From positions 78,224 to 142,223 of the forward strand of contig NZ_LQOT01000073.1 in NCBI RefSeq assembly GCF_002101585.1: 64,000 nucleotides of DNA. Reading direction: 5' to 3'. The translations under genes were made by a program, and so were the position numbers. This document shows, one piece after another, positions 17,918 through 26,630 of this stretch (positions are counted from its first letter, which is position 1; every line of letters starts with the position of its first letter). The DNA is from Mycolicibacter engbaekii. Its GTDB lineage: Bacteria > Actinomycetota > Actinomycetes > Mycobacteriales > Mycobacteriaceae. The notes below the pieces were generated by a model. The model did no database searches and was not told the origin of the DNA. It saw only the letters and a program-made list of their open reading frames with translations.

Positions 17918-18088
17918 TCAGAATTTCCTCTTCGTAATCACCCGGGCACCAGGTAGAGTCGAGTCTGCGGGACGTCCCCCCGTACCACGGGGGATTGGCG
18001 TCCCGCATTTCTCTTCGGGTAGCTCGATCTTGGTCAGAACTTTGGCACCGGGGCACTCGTCGCCTGTCCAGTAGGAATAGGCGGTCAT
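17918..18088 (-). CDS. Possible small protein, 56 residues
   Basis: ATG 18088 is preceded by GGAGG at four-base spacing. The predicted peptide starts MTAYSYWTGDEC, has two cysteines and ends in a basic KRKF tail; no membrane segment or known motif. GC preference at third codon positions is good in the first half and weak in the second, where the frame runs through a perfect nested hairpin. That could mean the RNA structure, not the protein, is under selection. A real small gene is possible but not demonstrated. Confidence 0.3.
   Translation of the reverse strand: MTAYSYWTGDECPGAKVLTKIELPEEKCGTPIPRGTGGRPADSTLPGARVITKRKF
17966..18007. repeat. Nested inverted repeat (strong hairpin)
   Basis: Outer arms TGCGGGACG (17966-17974) and CGTCCCGCA (17999-18007) are perfect complements. 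Inside them CCCCCGT (17977-17983) and ACGGGGG (17987-17993) pair across a three-base loop. The whole would fold into a 16-pair stem with one internal bulge. On the plus strand it is followed by a T-rich TTTCTCTT, so it could terminate plus-strand transcription or be a structured RNA; no plus-strand gene precedes it. Confidence 0.6.
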
Positions 18089-18240
18089 GCCGCCTCCACA
18101 TCAGCACGTCGCCGATGTCGTCGGCGGTGTTGTGTCGGCTTCGAAGAGGGCTCACCCCTGATGCAGCAAGGGATGAGATTGGTGCCAAAAAAGCCTGTCG
18201 ATAAGCCCGTGAACTGCAGGAATGCCGGTGGTGTTGATGG

Positions 18241-18314
18241 TGCCCTCGGTGAGATTCGAACTCACACTGCACGGGTTTTGAATCCGTTTCCTCTGCCAGT
18301 TGGGATACGAGGGC
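18241..18314 (-). tRNA. tRNA-Leu (anticodon CAA), short variable loop
   Basis: The minus strand gives a 74-base cloverleaf: acceptor GCCCTCG pairs with CGAGGGC, T arm GTGAG-TTCGAAT-CTCAC is perfect, and the seven-base anticodon loop TTCAAAA places CAA at positions 34-36. An encoded CCA follows at 18240-18238. The variable region has only five bases, unlike usual leucine tRNAs with a long arm, and the anticodon stem has one A-C mismatch. M. tuberculosis has a short tRNA-Leu(CAA), leuX, near Rv1625c-Rv1626, as I recall, which fits this position. Confidence 0.85.
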
Positions 18315-18393
18315 CAGCGCCGTTGCGCGGATTCCCACCTTAGACGATGCCCCGCCCGCTTGCCCCCACCGGCAGCCACGACAGAATAGGGGC

Positions 18394-19017
18394 ATGACCG
18401 ACAGCACGCCCGACAGCAGCGAACGTCCAGCCCGGCGCGTGCTGATCGCCGAAGACGAGGCGCTCATCCGGCTGGATCTCGCCGAGATGCTGCGCGAAGA
18501 GGGCTACGAGGTGGTGGGCGAGGCCGGCGACGGCCAGGAGGCCGTGGAGCTGGCTGAGCTGCTGCGCCCGGACCTGGTGATCCTCGACGTGAAGATGCCG
18601 CGTCGCGACGGCATCGACGCGGCGTCGGAGATCGCCGCCAAACGCATTGCCCCGATCGTCATCCTGACCGCGTTCAGCCAGCGCGACCTGGTGGAACGGG
18701 CCCGCGACGCCGGGGCGATGGCCTATCTGGTCAAACCGTTCACGGCCGGCGACCTGGTCCCGGCCATCGAGCTGGCGGTCAGCCGGGCCGAGGAGATCAC
18801 CGCCCTGGAACGCGAGGTCGGCACCCTGGCCGAGCAGCTGGAGACGCGCAAGCTGGTCGAGCGGGCCAAAGGTGTGCTGCAGACGGTGCACGGCCTGACC
18901 GAACCCGAGGCGTTCAAGTGGATTCAGCGTGCCGCGATGGATAAGCGCACCACCATGCGCCAAGTGGCCGAAGTGGTCCTGGAAAACGTCCAGGCCCCGG
19001 CCAACCCGCCCGCCTGA
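18394..19017 (+). CDS. pdtaR: ANTAR-type response regulator
   Basis: 207 residues. The receiver domain spans about residues 14-130 with the phosphorylated aspartate D65 (VILDVKMP), acidic pocket E20-D21, and conserved TAF and VKPF. The C-terminal ANTAR domain (about 145-200, KLVERAKGVLQTVHGLTEPEAF) binds paired RNA hairpins to relieve transcription termination. It is the partner of the cytosolic histidine kinase PdtaS, which is not in this window. Length and residues match Rv1626. It is usually followed by other genes; here pafA comes next. Confidence 0.92.
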   Translation: MTDSTPDSSERPARRVLIAEDEALIRLDLAEMLREEGYEVVGEAGDGQEAVELAELLRPDLVILDVKMPRRDGIDAASEIAAKRIAPIVILTAFSQRDLVERARDAGAMAYLVKPFTAGDLVPAIELAVSRAEEITALEREVGTLAEQLETRKLVERAKGVLQTVHGLTEPEAFKWIQRAAMDKRTTMRQVAEVVLENVQAPANPPA

Positions 19018-19075
19018 GCGGCACGCCCAGCCTGTCTGACCCCGTTGCGCAGGCACAACCAGTACGCTCGATGAC

Positions 19076-20437
19076 GTGCAGCGCAGAATCATGGGGATTG
19101 AGACCGAGTTCGGTGTCACCTGCACCTTCCATGGCCATCGACGCCTCTCACCGGATGAGGTCGCGCGTTACCTGTTCCGCCGGGTCGTGTCGTGGGGCCG
19201 CAGCTCGAACGTGTTCCTGCGCAACGGGGCTCGCCTGTATCTCGACGTGGGTAGTCATCCCGAGTACGCCACCGCGGAGTGCGACAACCTGACCCAGCTG
19301 GTCACGCACGACCGCGCCGGCGAACGGGTGCTCGAAGACCTGCTCATCGACGCCGAGCAGCGGCTGGCCGACGAGGGTATCGGCGGCGACATCTACCTGT
19401 TCAAGAACAACACCGACTCCGCCGGCAACTCCTACGGTTGCCATGAGAACTACCTCATCGTGCGAGCGGGGGAGTTCTCCCGGATCTCGGACGTGCTGCT
19501 GCCGTTCCTGGTGACCCGGCAGCTGATCTGCGGCGCGGGCAAGGTGCTGCAGACCCCCAAGGCCGCCACGTTCTGCCTGTCCCAGCGCGCCGAGCACATC
19601 TGGGAAGGCGTTTCCAGCGCCACTACCCGGTCCCGGCCCATCATCAACACCCGCGACGAACCGCACGCCGATGCCGAGAAGTACCGGCGCCTGCACGTCA
19701 TCGTCGGCGACTCCAACATGTCCGAGACCTCGACCCTGCTCAAAGTGGGCAGTGCGGCGCTGGTGCTGGAGATGATCGAAGCCGGAGTGTCCTTCCGGGA
19801 CTTCTCGCTGGACAACCCGATCCGGGCCATCCGGGAGGTCAGCCATGACGTCACCGGCCGGCGCCCGGTCAGGTTGGCCGGCGGCCGCCAGGCCGGTGCG
19901 CTGGACATCCAGCGCGAGTACTACGGGCGGGCCGTGGAGTACGTGCAGACCCGGGCGGCCAACAACCCGCAGCTCGACCAGGTGATCGACTTGTGGGGCC
20001 GCCAGCTCGACGCCGTCGAGACCCAGGACTTCGCCAAGGTGGACACCGAAATCGACTGGGTGATCAAGCGAAAGCTGTTCCAGCGCTACCAGGATCGCTA
20101 CAGCATGGAACTGTCGGATCCGAAGATCGCCCAACTGGACCTGGCCTATCACGACATCAAGCGCGGGCGCGGGGTGTTCGACCTGCTGCAGCGCAAGGGC
20201 TTGGCCGCGCGCGTGACCACCGACGAGGAAGTCGACGAGGCCGTCGACACCCCGCCGCAGACCACTCGCGCCAAGTTGCGTGGCGAATTCATCAGTGCTG
20301 CACAGGCAGCGGGCCGCGACTTCACCGTCGACTGGGTACATCTGAAGCTCAACGACCAGGCGCAGCGCACCGTGCTGTGCAAAGACCCCTTCCGGTCTGT
20401 CGACGAGCGGGTCAAGCGCCTGATCGCCAGCATGTGA
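19076..20437 (+). CDS. pafA: Pup-protein ligase
   Basis: 453 residues, nearly colinear with M. tuberculosis PafA. It uses ATP to link the C-terminal glutamate of Pup to lysines of target proteins for the mycobacterial proteasome. The carboxylate-amine ligase fold begins MQRRIMGIETEFGVTC, with the catalytic-core NGARLYLDVGSHPEYATAECD, nucleotide residues in TRDEPHAD and SNMSET, and the C-terminal small domain after AQRTVLCKDPF. GTG 19076 matches the start used in relatives. Pup, Dop and the proteasome subunits are not in this window. Confidence 0.96.
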   Translation: MQRRIMGIETEFGVTCTFHGHRRLSPDEVARYLFRRVVSWGRSSNVFLRNGARLYLDVGSHPEYATAECDNLTQLVTHDRAGERVLEDLLIDAEQRLADEGIGGDIYLFKNNTDSAGNSYGCHENYLIVRAGEFSRISDVLLPFLVTRQLICGAGKVLQTPKAATFCLSQRAEHIWEGVSSATTRSRPIINTRDEPHADAEKYRRLHVIVGDSNMSETSTLLKVGSAALVLEMIEAGVSFRDFSLDNPIRAIREVSHDVTGRRPVRLAGGRQAGALDIQREYYGRAVEYVQTRAANNPQLDQVIDLWGRQLDAVETQDFAKVDTEIDWVIKRKLFQRYQDRYSMELSDPKIAQLDLAYHDIKRGRGVFDLLQRKGLAARVTTDEEVDEAVDTPPQTTRAKLRGEFISAAQAAGRDFTVDWVHLKLNDQAQRTVLCKDPFRSVDERVKRLIASM

Positions 20438-20518
20438 GGCGGCCACCACCCACCACCGGGCCGCGCTCGTCGCACTTCTGAACTACCGAACGCCCCTCGA
20501 GGCTTATCCTCTCTTGTC

Positions 20519-21514
20519 ATGGCGACCGCCAAAGTCGAGCGACTCCTCAATCTGGTCATCGCGTTGCTGGCCACCCGCAGCTACCTCACCGCCGAGAAGA
20601 TCCGGGCCACCGTGGCGGGCTACCGCGACAGCCCCAGCGACGAGGCGTTCTCGCGGATGTTCGAGCGGGACAAGAACGAGCTTCGCGACCTGGGCATACC
20701 GCTGGAGACCGGCAAGGCCTCGGCGTTCGACACCGTCGAGGGATACCGCATCAACCCCGACACCTACGCACTTGCGCCCATCGACCTGACCCGCGACGAA
20801 GCCGCCGCGGTCGCCGTGGCGGTTCAGCTGTGGCAGTCGCCGGAACTGCGCGCCAATGCCGAGGGCGCGGTGGCCAAACTGCGCGCCGCCGGTGTCGAAG
20901 TGGACCAGGGCCGCGCCGACGTGCTGGTCGCGGCGCCGTCGGCCCTGCCGGGAATCCATCGATCCGAACCGGCACTGGGCGCCCTGATGGACGCCGTCCA
21001 GGCCGGCCAGGCGGTGCAGTTCGAGCACCGCCCCTCACCGGTGGAGCCCTACACCGTCCGCACGGTCGAGCCGTGGGGTGTGGTCACCCACGCCGGCCGC
21101 TGGTACCTGGTGGGCCACGACCGCGACCGCGACGCGGTCCGCACCTTCCGGTTGTCGAGAATCGCCCCGCAGGTGCGGCCGATCGGTCCGGTCGATGCCG
21201 TCACCCGGCCCGACGACGCGGACCTGCGCGCGATCGTCGCCGACGCCGTGGGCGATGCGCCCAGCGGACTGCAGGCGCGCATCTGGGTCGCCGACGGTCG
21301 CGCCGTCGCGCTGCGCCGGACCGGCACCGTGTTGGCGCGCCAGGCGCTGGGCGGCCGCGACGGCGACATCATCGGCGTCGACATCGGCACCCACGACCGG
21401 CTGGCCCGCGAGATCGCCGGATACGGGGCCGACGCGGTGGTCCTGGACCCGCCGACGCTGCGCGACGACGTCGTGGCGCGGCTTCGTGCCCACTTGGGAG
21501 AGGTGCCGGTATGA
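20519..21514 (+). CDS. pafB: WYL-domain transcriptional activator subunit PafB
   Basis: 331 residues. An N-terminal winged helix (about residues 1-90, MATAKVERLLNLVIALLATRSYLTAEKI) is followed by the WYL domain (VTHAGRWYLVGHDRDRDAVRTFRLSRI) and a WCX-type C-terminal extension. With PafC it forms the activator of the RecA-independent DNA-damage response. It overlaps pafC by four bases and follows pafA, the usual mycobacterial order. Confidence 0.93.
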   Translation: MATAKVERLLNLVIALLATRSYLTAEKIRATVAGYRDSPSDEAFSRMFERDKNELRDLGIPLETGKASAFDTVEGYRINPDTYALAPIDLTRDEAAAVAVAVQLWQSPELRANAEGAVAKLRAAGVEVDQGRADVLVAAPSALPGIHRSEPALGALMDAVQAGQAVQFEHRPSPVEPYTVRTVEPWGVVTHAGRWYLVGHDRDRDAVRTFRLSRIAPQVRPIGPVDAVTRPDDADLRAIVADAVGDAPSGLQARIWVADGRAVALRRTGTVLARQALGGRDGDIIGVDIGTHDRLAREIAGYGADAVVLDPPTLRDDVVARLRAHLGEVPV

Positions 21515-22470
21515 CGCAGCTGTCGAAACGCCTGGTCCGGCTGCTCAACATGGTGCCGTATCTGAAGGCCCGCCCCGGGATCAGCAAGGCGCAGGCCGCC
21601 GCCGAGCTCGGCGTGAGCCTGAGCCAGCTGCAGAGCGACCTGGAGCAGTTGGTCGTGTGCGGCCTGCCGGGATACGACCCCGGTGAGCTGATCGACGTGA
21701 CGTTCTACGACGACCGCCTGGACGTTTTCGAGTCCGCGGGAGTGGATCGGCCGCTGCGGCTGACATCCCGGGAGGCGACGGCCATGTTGATGGCCCTGCG
21801 CGCCCTGGTGGACATGCCCGGCATCGTCGACCCCCAGGCGGCCCGCAGCGCCATCGCCAAGATCGAGGAGGCCGCCGGGGCTGCGGCTCCGGCGGCGCCG
21901 GCCGCCGCCGCCCACGACGAGTCCGCCGCCGATGTGGTCCGCGACGCCGTGCGGCGTCAGCGCGTCCTGGCCATCGACTACTACGCAGCCTCCCGGGACA
22001 GCCTGTCGCACCGGACCGTGGATCCCATCCGGGTCGTGCTGATCGGCGCGCACAGCTATCTGGAGGCGTGGTGCCGGGAGGCCGAGGGGGTGCGGCTGTT
22101 CCGTTTCGACCGCATCGACGGCGCCCAGCTGCGCGACGAGCCTTCCGCACCGCCGGAACCGGCCCGGAAGGCCGAGACCGACACCTCGCTGTTCGACGCC
22201 GACCCGGCGCTGCCGGTGGCCGTGGTGCGCGTGGCGCCGTCGGCGGCGTGGATGTTCGAGTACTACCCCATGCAGACTCTCGCGGAGCTGCCCGACGGCT
22301 GGCGTGAGGCGCAGTTGACCTACGCCTCCGAGGACTGGCTGACCCGGCTGCTGCTCGGCATGGGCGACGAGGTGCAGGTGATGGCGCCGCAGTCCCTGGC
22401 TGCCGCGGTGCGCGACGCCGCGCTGGCGGCCGTGGACGCCTACGCTGCGACCGGCGCCGACACCGCATAG
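21511..22470 (+). CDS. pafC: WYL-domain transcriptional activator subunit PafC
   Basis: 319 residues, paralogous to PafB: winged helix (KRLVRLLNMVPYLKARPG ... QAAAELGVSLSQLQSDLEQL), Ala-rich linker (about residues 125-145), then WYL domain (RRQRVLAIDYYAASRDSLSHRTVDPIRV ... YLEAWCREAEGVRLFRFDRI) and C-terminal extension. ATG 21511 overlaps the pafB stop. The pair senses DNA damage and activates the mitomycin-inducible regulon in mycobacteria. Confidence 0.93.
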   Translation: MTQLSKRLVRLLNMVPYLKARPGISKAQAAAELGVSLSQLQSDLEQLVVCGLPGYDPGELIDVTFYDDRLDVFESAGVDRPLRLTSREATAMLMALRALVDMPGIVDPQAARSAIAKIEEAAGAAAPAAPAAAAHDESAADVVRDAVRRQRVLAIDYYAASRDSLSHRTVDPIRVVLIGAHSYLEAWCREAEGVRLFRFDRIDGAQLRDEPSAPPEPARKAETDTSLFDADPALPVAVVRVAPSAAWMFEYYPMQTLAELPDGWREAQLTYASEDWLTRLLLGMGDEVQVMAPQSLAAAVRDAALAAVDAYAATGADTA

Positions 22471-22545
22471 CGGCTGGGGCGCGCACACCGCGGGCCGACC
22501 TGCGGTCCTGCGGTAGCATCGTGGCGACGTCTGGAGGTAACCAAA

Positions 22546-22773
22546 GTGAACGCTTTAGGACCGTCGCACCTGGCGATCCTCGCCGTCGCCGTGATCATTC
22601 TGTTCGGCGCCAAGCGACTGCCCGATGCGGCACGCTCGCTCGGTAAGTCGCTGCGCATCTTCAAGTCCGAGGTCCGCGAGCTGCAGAACGAGAGCAAGCC
22701 GGATTCGACCACCTCGACCACCGTCGCGTCCGAGCGGGTCGACCCGCCGGCGGCCGGCGGCCCGTCGGCGTAG
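22546..22773 (+). CDS. tatA: Twin-arginine translocase subunit TatA
   Basis: 75 residues. One N-terminal membrane helix (HLAILAVAVIILFG) is followed by the amphipathic helix RLPDAARSLGKSLRIFKSEV, the TatA signature, then a short Ser/Thr-rich tail. It forms the pore-like oligomer for export of folded proteins. GTG 22546 follows GGAGG (about ten bases upstream). Precedes tatC by 39 bases; tatB is not adjacent. Confidence 0.93.
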   Translation: MNALGPSHLAILAVAVIILFGAKRLPDAARSLGKSLRIFKSEVRELQNESKPDSTTSTTVASERVDPPAAGGPSA

Positions 22774-22812
22774 CCCGGTCCCGCCGTCGCGGCGACCGCG
22801 TCCCCTTCGACT

Positions 22813-23721
22813 GTGCGCACACTCGGTGTTCTGCGGCGGCTGGATCCGCGTCAGCGCCGCAGCCGGACCAACCCCGACGGGACGATGTCGCTCGTCGATC
22901 ACCTGCGGGAACTGCGCACCCGGCTGCTGATTTCGCTGGCCGCGATCGTGGTCACCACGATCGTGGGGTTCATCTGGTACACCCAGCCGCTCTTCGGCCT
23001 GGAAAGCCTCGGCGAGTGGCTGCGCCACCCGTACTGCGAGCTGCCGGCCTCCTCGCGGGCGGCGATCGGGCCCGACGGGCAATGCCGGCTGTTGGCCACC
23101 GCGCCGTTCGATCAGTTCATGCTGCGGCTCAAGGTCGGGCTGGCCGCAGGGATCGTGCTGGCCTGTCCGGTCTGGTTCTACCAGCTGTGGGCCTTCATCA
23201 CCCCGGGCCTCTACCGCAAGGAGCGGCGCTTCGCGGTGGCCTTCGTGGTGTCGGCAGCCGTGCTGTTCGTCACCGGCGCCATCCTGGCCTACCTGGTGCT
23301 GTCCAAAGCCCTCGGTTTTCTACTGACCGTCGGCAGCGACGTTCAGGTGACCGCCCTGTCGGGCGACCGCTATTTCGGCTTCCTGCTGAACCTGCTGGTG
23401 GTGTTCGGGATCAGCTTCGAGTTTCCGCTGTTGATCGTGATGCTCAACATGGTGGGCGTGGTGAGCTACGAGCGCCTCAAGGAATGGCGGCGCGGGCTGA
23501 TCTTCGCGATGTTCGTGTTCGCCGCCTTCTTCACCCCGGGCTCCGACCCGTTCTCGATGATCGTGCTGGGCTGCACCTTGAGCCTGTTGCAGGAATTCGC
23601 CATCCAGATCGCCCGGTTGCACGACCGGCGCAAGGCGCGGCGGGAGGCGGCCACCGGGCTGGCCGACGACGAGGTCTCACCCATCGAAGCGCCCACCCCG
23701 GTCGCCGCGCCGCATGACTAG
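22813..23721 (+). CDS. tatC: Twin-arginine translocase subunit TatC
   Basis: 302 residues with six membrane helices. Family motifs: DHLRELRTRLL near residue 30, the FIWYTQPL first loop, VWFYQLWAFITPGLYRKERR, and helix VFGISFEFPLLIV; the segment FFTPGSDPFS matches the P5 region. It binds the twin-arginine signal. The protein has an extra N-terminal cytosolic stretch (about 25 residues) if GTG 22813 is used. helY overlaps its end by eight bases. Confidence 0.94.
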   Translation: MRTLGVLRRLDPRQRRSRTNPDGTMSLVDHLRELRTRLLISLAAIVVTTIVGFIWYTQPLFGLESLGEWLRHPYCELPASSRAAIGPDGQCRLLATAPFDQFMLRLKVGLAAGIVLACPVWFYQLWAFITPGLYRKERRFAVAFVVSAAVLFVTGAILAYLVLSKALGFLLTVGSDVQVTALSGDRYFGFLLNLLVVFGISFEFPLLIVMLNMVGVVSYERLKEWRRGLIFAMFVFAAFFTPGSDPFSMIVLGCTLSLLQEFAIQIARLHDRRKARREAATGLADDEVSPIEAPTPVAAPHD

Positions 23722-26557
23722 CCCGCCTGAGACGTCGGTGCCCTCCGAGCTGAGCCGGTTCGCCGCCGAGCTGCCCTTCGGTCTCGACGGCTTCCAGCGC
23801 CGGGCCTGTGAGGCCCTGCAAGACGGTCGGGGCGTGCTGGTGTGCGCCCCCACCGGCGCCGGCAAGACCGTCGTCGGCGAGTTCGCGGTGCACCTGGCCC
23901 TGGCCGGCGGCGGCAAGTGCTTCTACACCACGCCGATCAAGGCGCTGAGCAACCAGAAGCACACCGACCTGGTGGCCCGCTACGGCAAGGACCGGGTGGG
24001 GCTGTTGACCGGCGATCTGTCGATCAACGCAGGCGCGCCGGTCGTGGTGATGACCACCGAGGTGCTGCGCAACATGCTGTACGCGGATTCGCCCGCCCTG
24101 CAGGGCCTGTCCCATGTCGTCATGGACGAGGTGCACTTCCTGGCCGACCGGATGCGCGGCGCGGTGTGGGAGGAAGTCATCCTGCACCTGCCCGAAGAGG
24201 TCCGCCTGGTCAGCCTGTCGGCGACGGTCAGCAACGCCGAGGAGTTCGGCGGCTGGATTCAGACCGTGCGCGGCGACACCACCGTCGTGGTCGACGAGCA
24301 CCGCCCGGTTCCGTTGTGGCAGCACATGATGGTCGGCAAGCGACTGTTCGATCTGTTCGAATCGCCGCCCGATGCCACGGCGCCGGCGTCGAGTGGCCGG
24401 CCCCGGGTCAACCCCACGTTGCTGCGCCACATCGCCCATCGCCGGGAGGCCGACCGGCTCACCGACTGGGGCAGCACGCGCCGGCACCGGGGTGCGGGAT
24501 CGGGCCGGCCGGACCGCTCGTCCTACCGGATGCCCATGCGCCCGGATGTCATCGCGGTGCTGAACTCCGCGGGTCTGCTGCCGGTGATCACGTTCGTGTT
24601 CTCCCGGGCCGGCTGCGACGCCGCGGTCAAGCAGTGCCTGCGTTCGCCACTGCGGCTCACCACCGAGTCCGAGCGGGCCCGGATCGCCGAGGTGATCGAC
24701 CACCGCTGTGGCGACCTGGCCGACGACGACCTGGATGTGCTGGGCTACTACGAATGGCGGGAGGGGCTGCTGCGCGGCCTGGCCGGCCACCATGCCGGGC
24801 TGCTGCCGGTGTTTCGCCATACCGTCGAAGAGCTGTTCGCCGCAGGCCTGGTCAAGGCTGTCTTCGCCACCGAAACGCTGGCACTGGGCATCAACATGCC
24901 GGCCCGCACCGTGGTGCTCGAACGACTGGTGAAGTTCAACGGCGAGCAGCACGCCGCGCTGACACCGGGGGAGTACACCCAACTGACCGGCCGGGCCGGC
25001 CGGCGCGGCATCGACATCGAAGGCCATGCGGTGGTGATGTGGCATCCCACCGACAGCACCACCGACCCCGACCAGGTCGCCGGGCTGGCCTCCACCCGTA
25101 CCTTCCCGCTGCGCAGCTCGTTCGCGCCGTCGTACAACATGACCATCAATCTGGTCCAGCACATGGGACCCGAACAGGCCCACCAGCTGCTGGAGCAGTC
25201 GTTCGCACAATTCCAGGCCGACCGGTCCGTGGTCGGTCTGGTGCGCAGCGCGGAGCGTGGCGAGCGAACCCTGGACGAGATCGCGGCCGAGTTCGGCGGA
25301 CGTGACTCAGCAGTGCTCGAGTACGCCAGGCTGCGGGCGAAGATCTCCGAACGCGAACGCGCCGCGGCGCGCGCGTCGCGTCTGCAGCGGCGGCGGGCGG
25401 CCAGTGACGCGTTGGCGGCGCTGCGCCGCGGCGACATCATCAACCTCAGCCACGGCCGCCGCGGCGGACTGGCGGTGGTGCTGGCGGCCGACCGCGACTC
25501 CGACGAACCGCGCCCCCTGGTGCTCACCGAACATCGCTGGGCGGGCCGGATCTCCTCGGCGGACTATTCCGGCGCCGTCGCGCCGATCGGCACGATGAGC
25601 CTGCCCAAGCGGGTGGAGCATCGCCAGCCGCGGGTCCGCCGCGACCTGGCCTCGGCGCTGCGCTCGGCTGCCGCCGCACTGCCCGTGCCCACCGGGCGCG
25701 GGCGCCGGGGCGCCGGGGCCGAGGATTCACCGGTGGATCCGGAACTGGCGGCCCTGCGCCAGCGGATGCGCGACCATCCGGTGCACCAGATGCCGGATCG
25801 CGACGCCAAGGTGCGTGCCGCGGAACGCTACCTGCGGGTGGAGGCCGACAACGCGCAGCTGCGCCGGAAGGTCGAGGCCGCCACCAATTCGCTGGCGCGC
25901 ACCTTCGACCGGATCGTCGGGCTGTTGACCGAGCGCGGATTCATCGGTCCGCCCGGCGACGCCCCGGAGCCGGACGGCGGTGACCCCGATCAGCCGGCAT
26001 CGCCCGCCCCGCAGGTCACCGACGACGGCCGGATGCTGGCCAGGATTTACAGCGAGAGCGACCTTTTGGTGGCCGAATGTCTGCGGACCGGGGCCTGGCA
26101 CGGCCTCAAGCCCGCCGAGTTGGCGGCGGTGGTCTCGGCGGTGCTCTATGAGACTCGCGGTGCGGACGGGCCGGGCGGACCACCCAGCCTGCAGGCGCCC
26201 ACCGAGCCGGTGCGACGGGCCTTACAGCAGACCCGCAAGCTGTCGGCGGCGTTGCGGGCCGACGAACGCCGCCACGGCATCAATCCCACCCGGGAACCCG
26301 ATGACGGGTTCGTCGCCGCGGTCTACCGCTGGGCCCGCACCGGGGATCTGGCGTCGGCGCTGGCGGCCAGCGACAGCTCGGGCGGGCCGGGCAGCGCTTC
26401 GCCGTTGTCGGCGGGGGACTTCGTCCGCTGGTGCCGCCAGGTGCTCGACCTGCTGGACCAGTTGCGCAACGCCGCGCCCAACCCGGAACTGCGGGCCACC
26501 GCAAAACAGGCGATCGACACGGTTTTACGCGGGGTCGTTGCCGTTGACGCCGGGTAG
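23714..26557 (+). CDS. helY: Ski2/Mtr4-like DExH-box RNA helicase
   Basis: 947 residues. Helicase core in order: VCAPTGAGKTVVGEFA (Walker A, near residue 45), TTPIKALSNQKH, MTTEVLRNML, DEVHFLADR (DEVH box), VSLSATVSN, then the second domain with FATETLALGINMPARTVV and TGRAGRRGID. The C-terminal half carries helical regions of the Ski2 class. It unwinds RNA or DNA with ATP; the role in mycobacteria is presumed RNA turnover. Slightly longer than the 906-residue M. tuberculosis protein. Last gene of the overlapping tat-helY group. Confidence 0.92.
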   Translation: MTSPPETSVPSELSRFAAELPFGLDGFQRRACEALQDGRGVLVCAPTGAGKTVVGEFAVHLALAGGGKCFYTTPIKALSNQKHTDLVARYGKDRVGLLTGDLSINAGAPVVVMTTEVLRNMLYADSPALQGLSHVVMDEVHFLADRMRGAVWEEVILHLPEEVRLVSLSATVSNAEEFGGWIQTVRGDTTVVVDEHRPVPLWQHMMVGKRLFDLFESPPDATAPASSGRPRVNPTLLRHIAHRREADRLTDWGSTRRHRGAGSGRPDRSSYRMPMRPDVIAVLNSAGLLPVITFVFSRAGCDAAVKQCLRSPLRLTTESERARIAEVIDHRCGDLADDDLDVLGYYEWREGLLRGLAGHHAGLLPVFRHTVEELFAAGLVKAVFATETLALGINMPARTVVLERLVKFNGEQHAALTPGEYTQLTGRAGRRGIDIEGHAVVMWHPTDSTTDPDQVAGLASTRTFPLRSSFAPSYNMTINLVQHMGPEQAHQLLEQSFAQFQADRSVVGLVRSAERGERTLDEIAAEFGGRDSAVLEYARLRAKISERERAAARASRLQRRRAASDALAALRRGDIINLSHGRRGGLAVVLAADRDSDEPRPLVLTEHRWAGRISSADYSGAVAPIGTMSLPKRVEHRQPRVRRDLASALRSAAAALPVPTGRGRRGAGAEDSPVDPELAALRQRMRDHPVHQMPDRDAKVRAAERYLRVEADNAQLRRKVEAATNSLARTFDRIVGLLTERGFIGPPGDAPEPDGGDPDQPASPAPQVTDDGRMLARIYSESDLLVAECLRTGAWHGLKPAELAAVVSAVLYETRGADGPGGPPSLQAPTEPVRRALQQTRKLSAALRADERRHGINPTREPDDGFVAAVYRWARTGDLASALAASDSSGGPGSASPLSAGDFVRWCRQVLDLLDQLRNAAPNPELRATAKQAIDTVLRGVVAVDAG

Positions 26558-26630
26558 GCTTGTCCGGGCGCTACGGTGGAGAGCCGGCGGTGATCAGCAC
26601 CCGCTACGTGAGAGGACTTGAGGAACAACG

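Larger units (their letters stand above)
17730..18240. other. Gene-poor stretch with one possible small gene and a nested hairpin
   Basis: About 510 bases lie between the exported protein and the tRNA. Both strands hold only short frames. I see one candidate 56-codon gene on the minus strand (17918-18088) and a strong nested inverted repeat (17966-18007); both are listed separately. The rest contains no recognisable coding or RNA element. Confidence 0.5.

Noticed and set aside
23531..25210. Open frame of 559 codons on the minus strand
   Set aside because: Antisense to helY, which has all helicase motifs in order.
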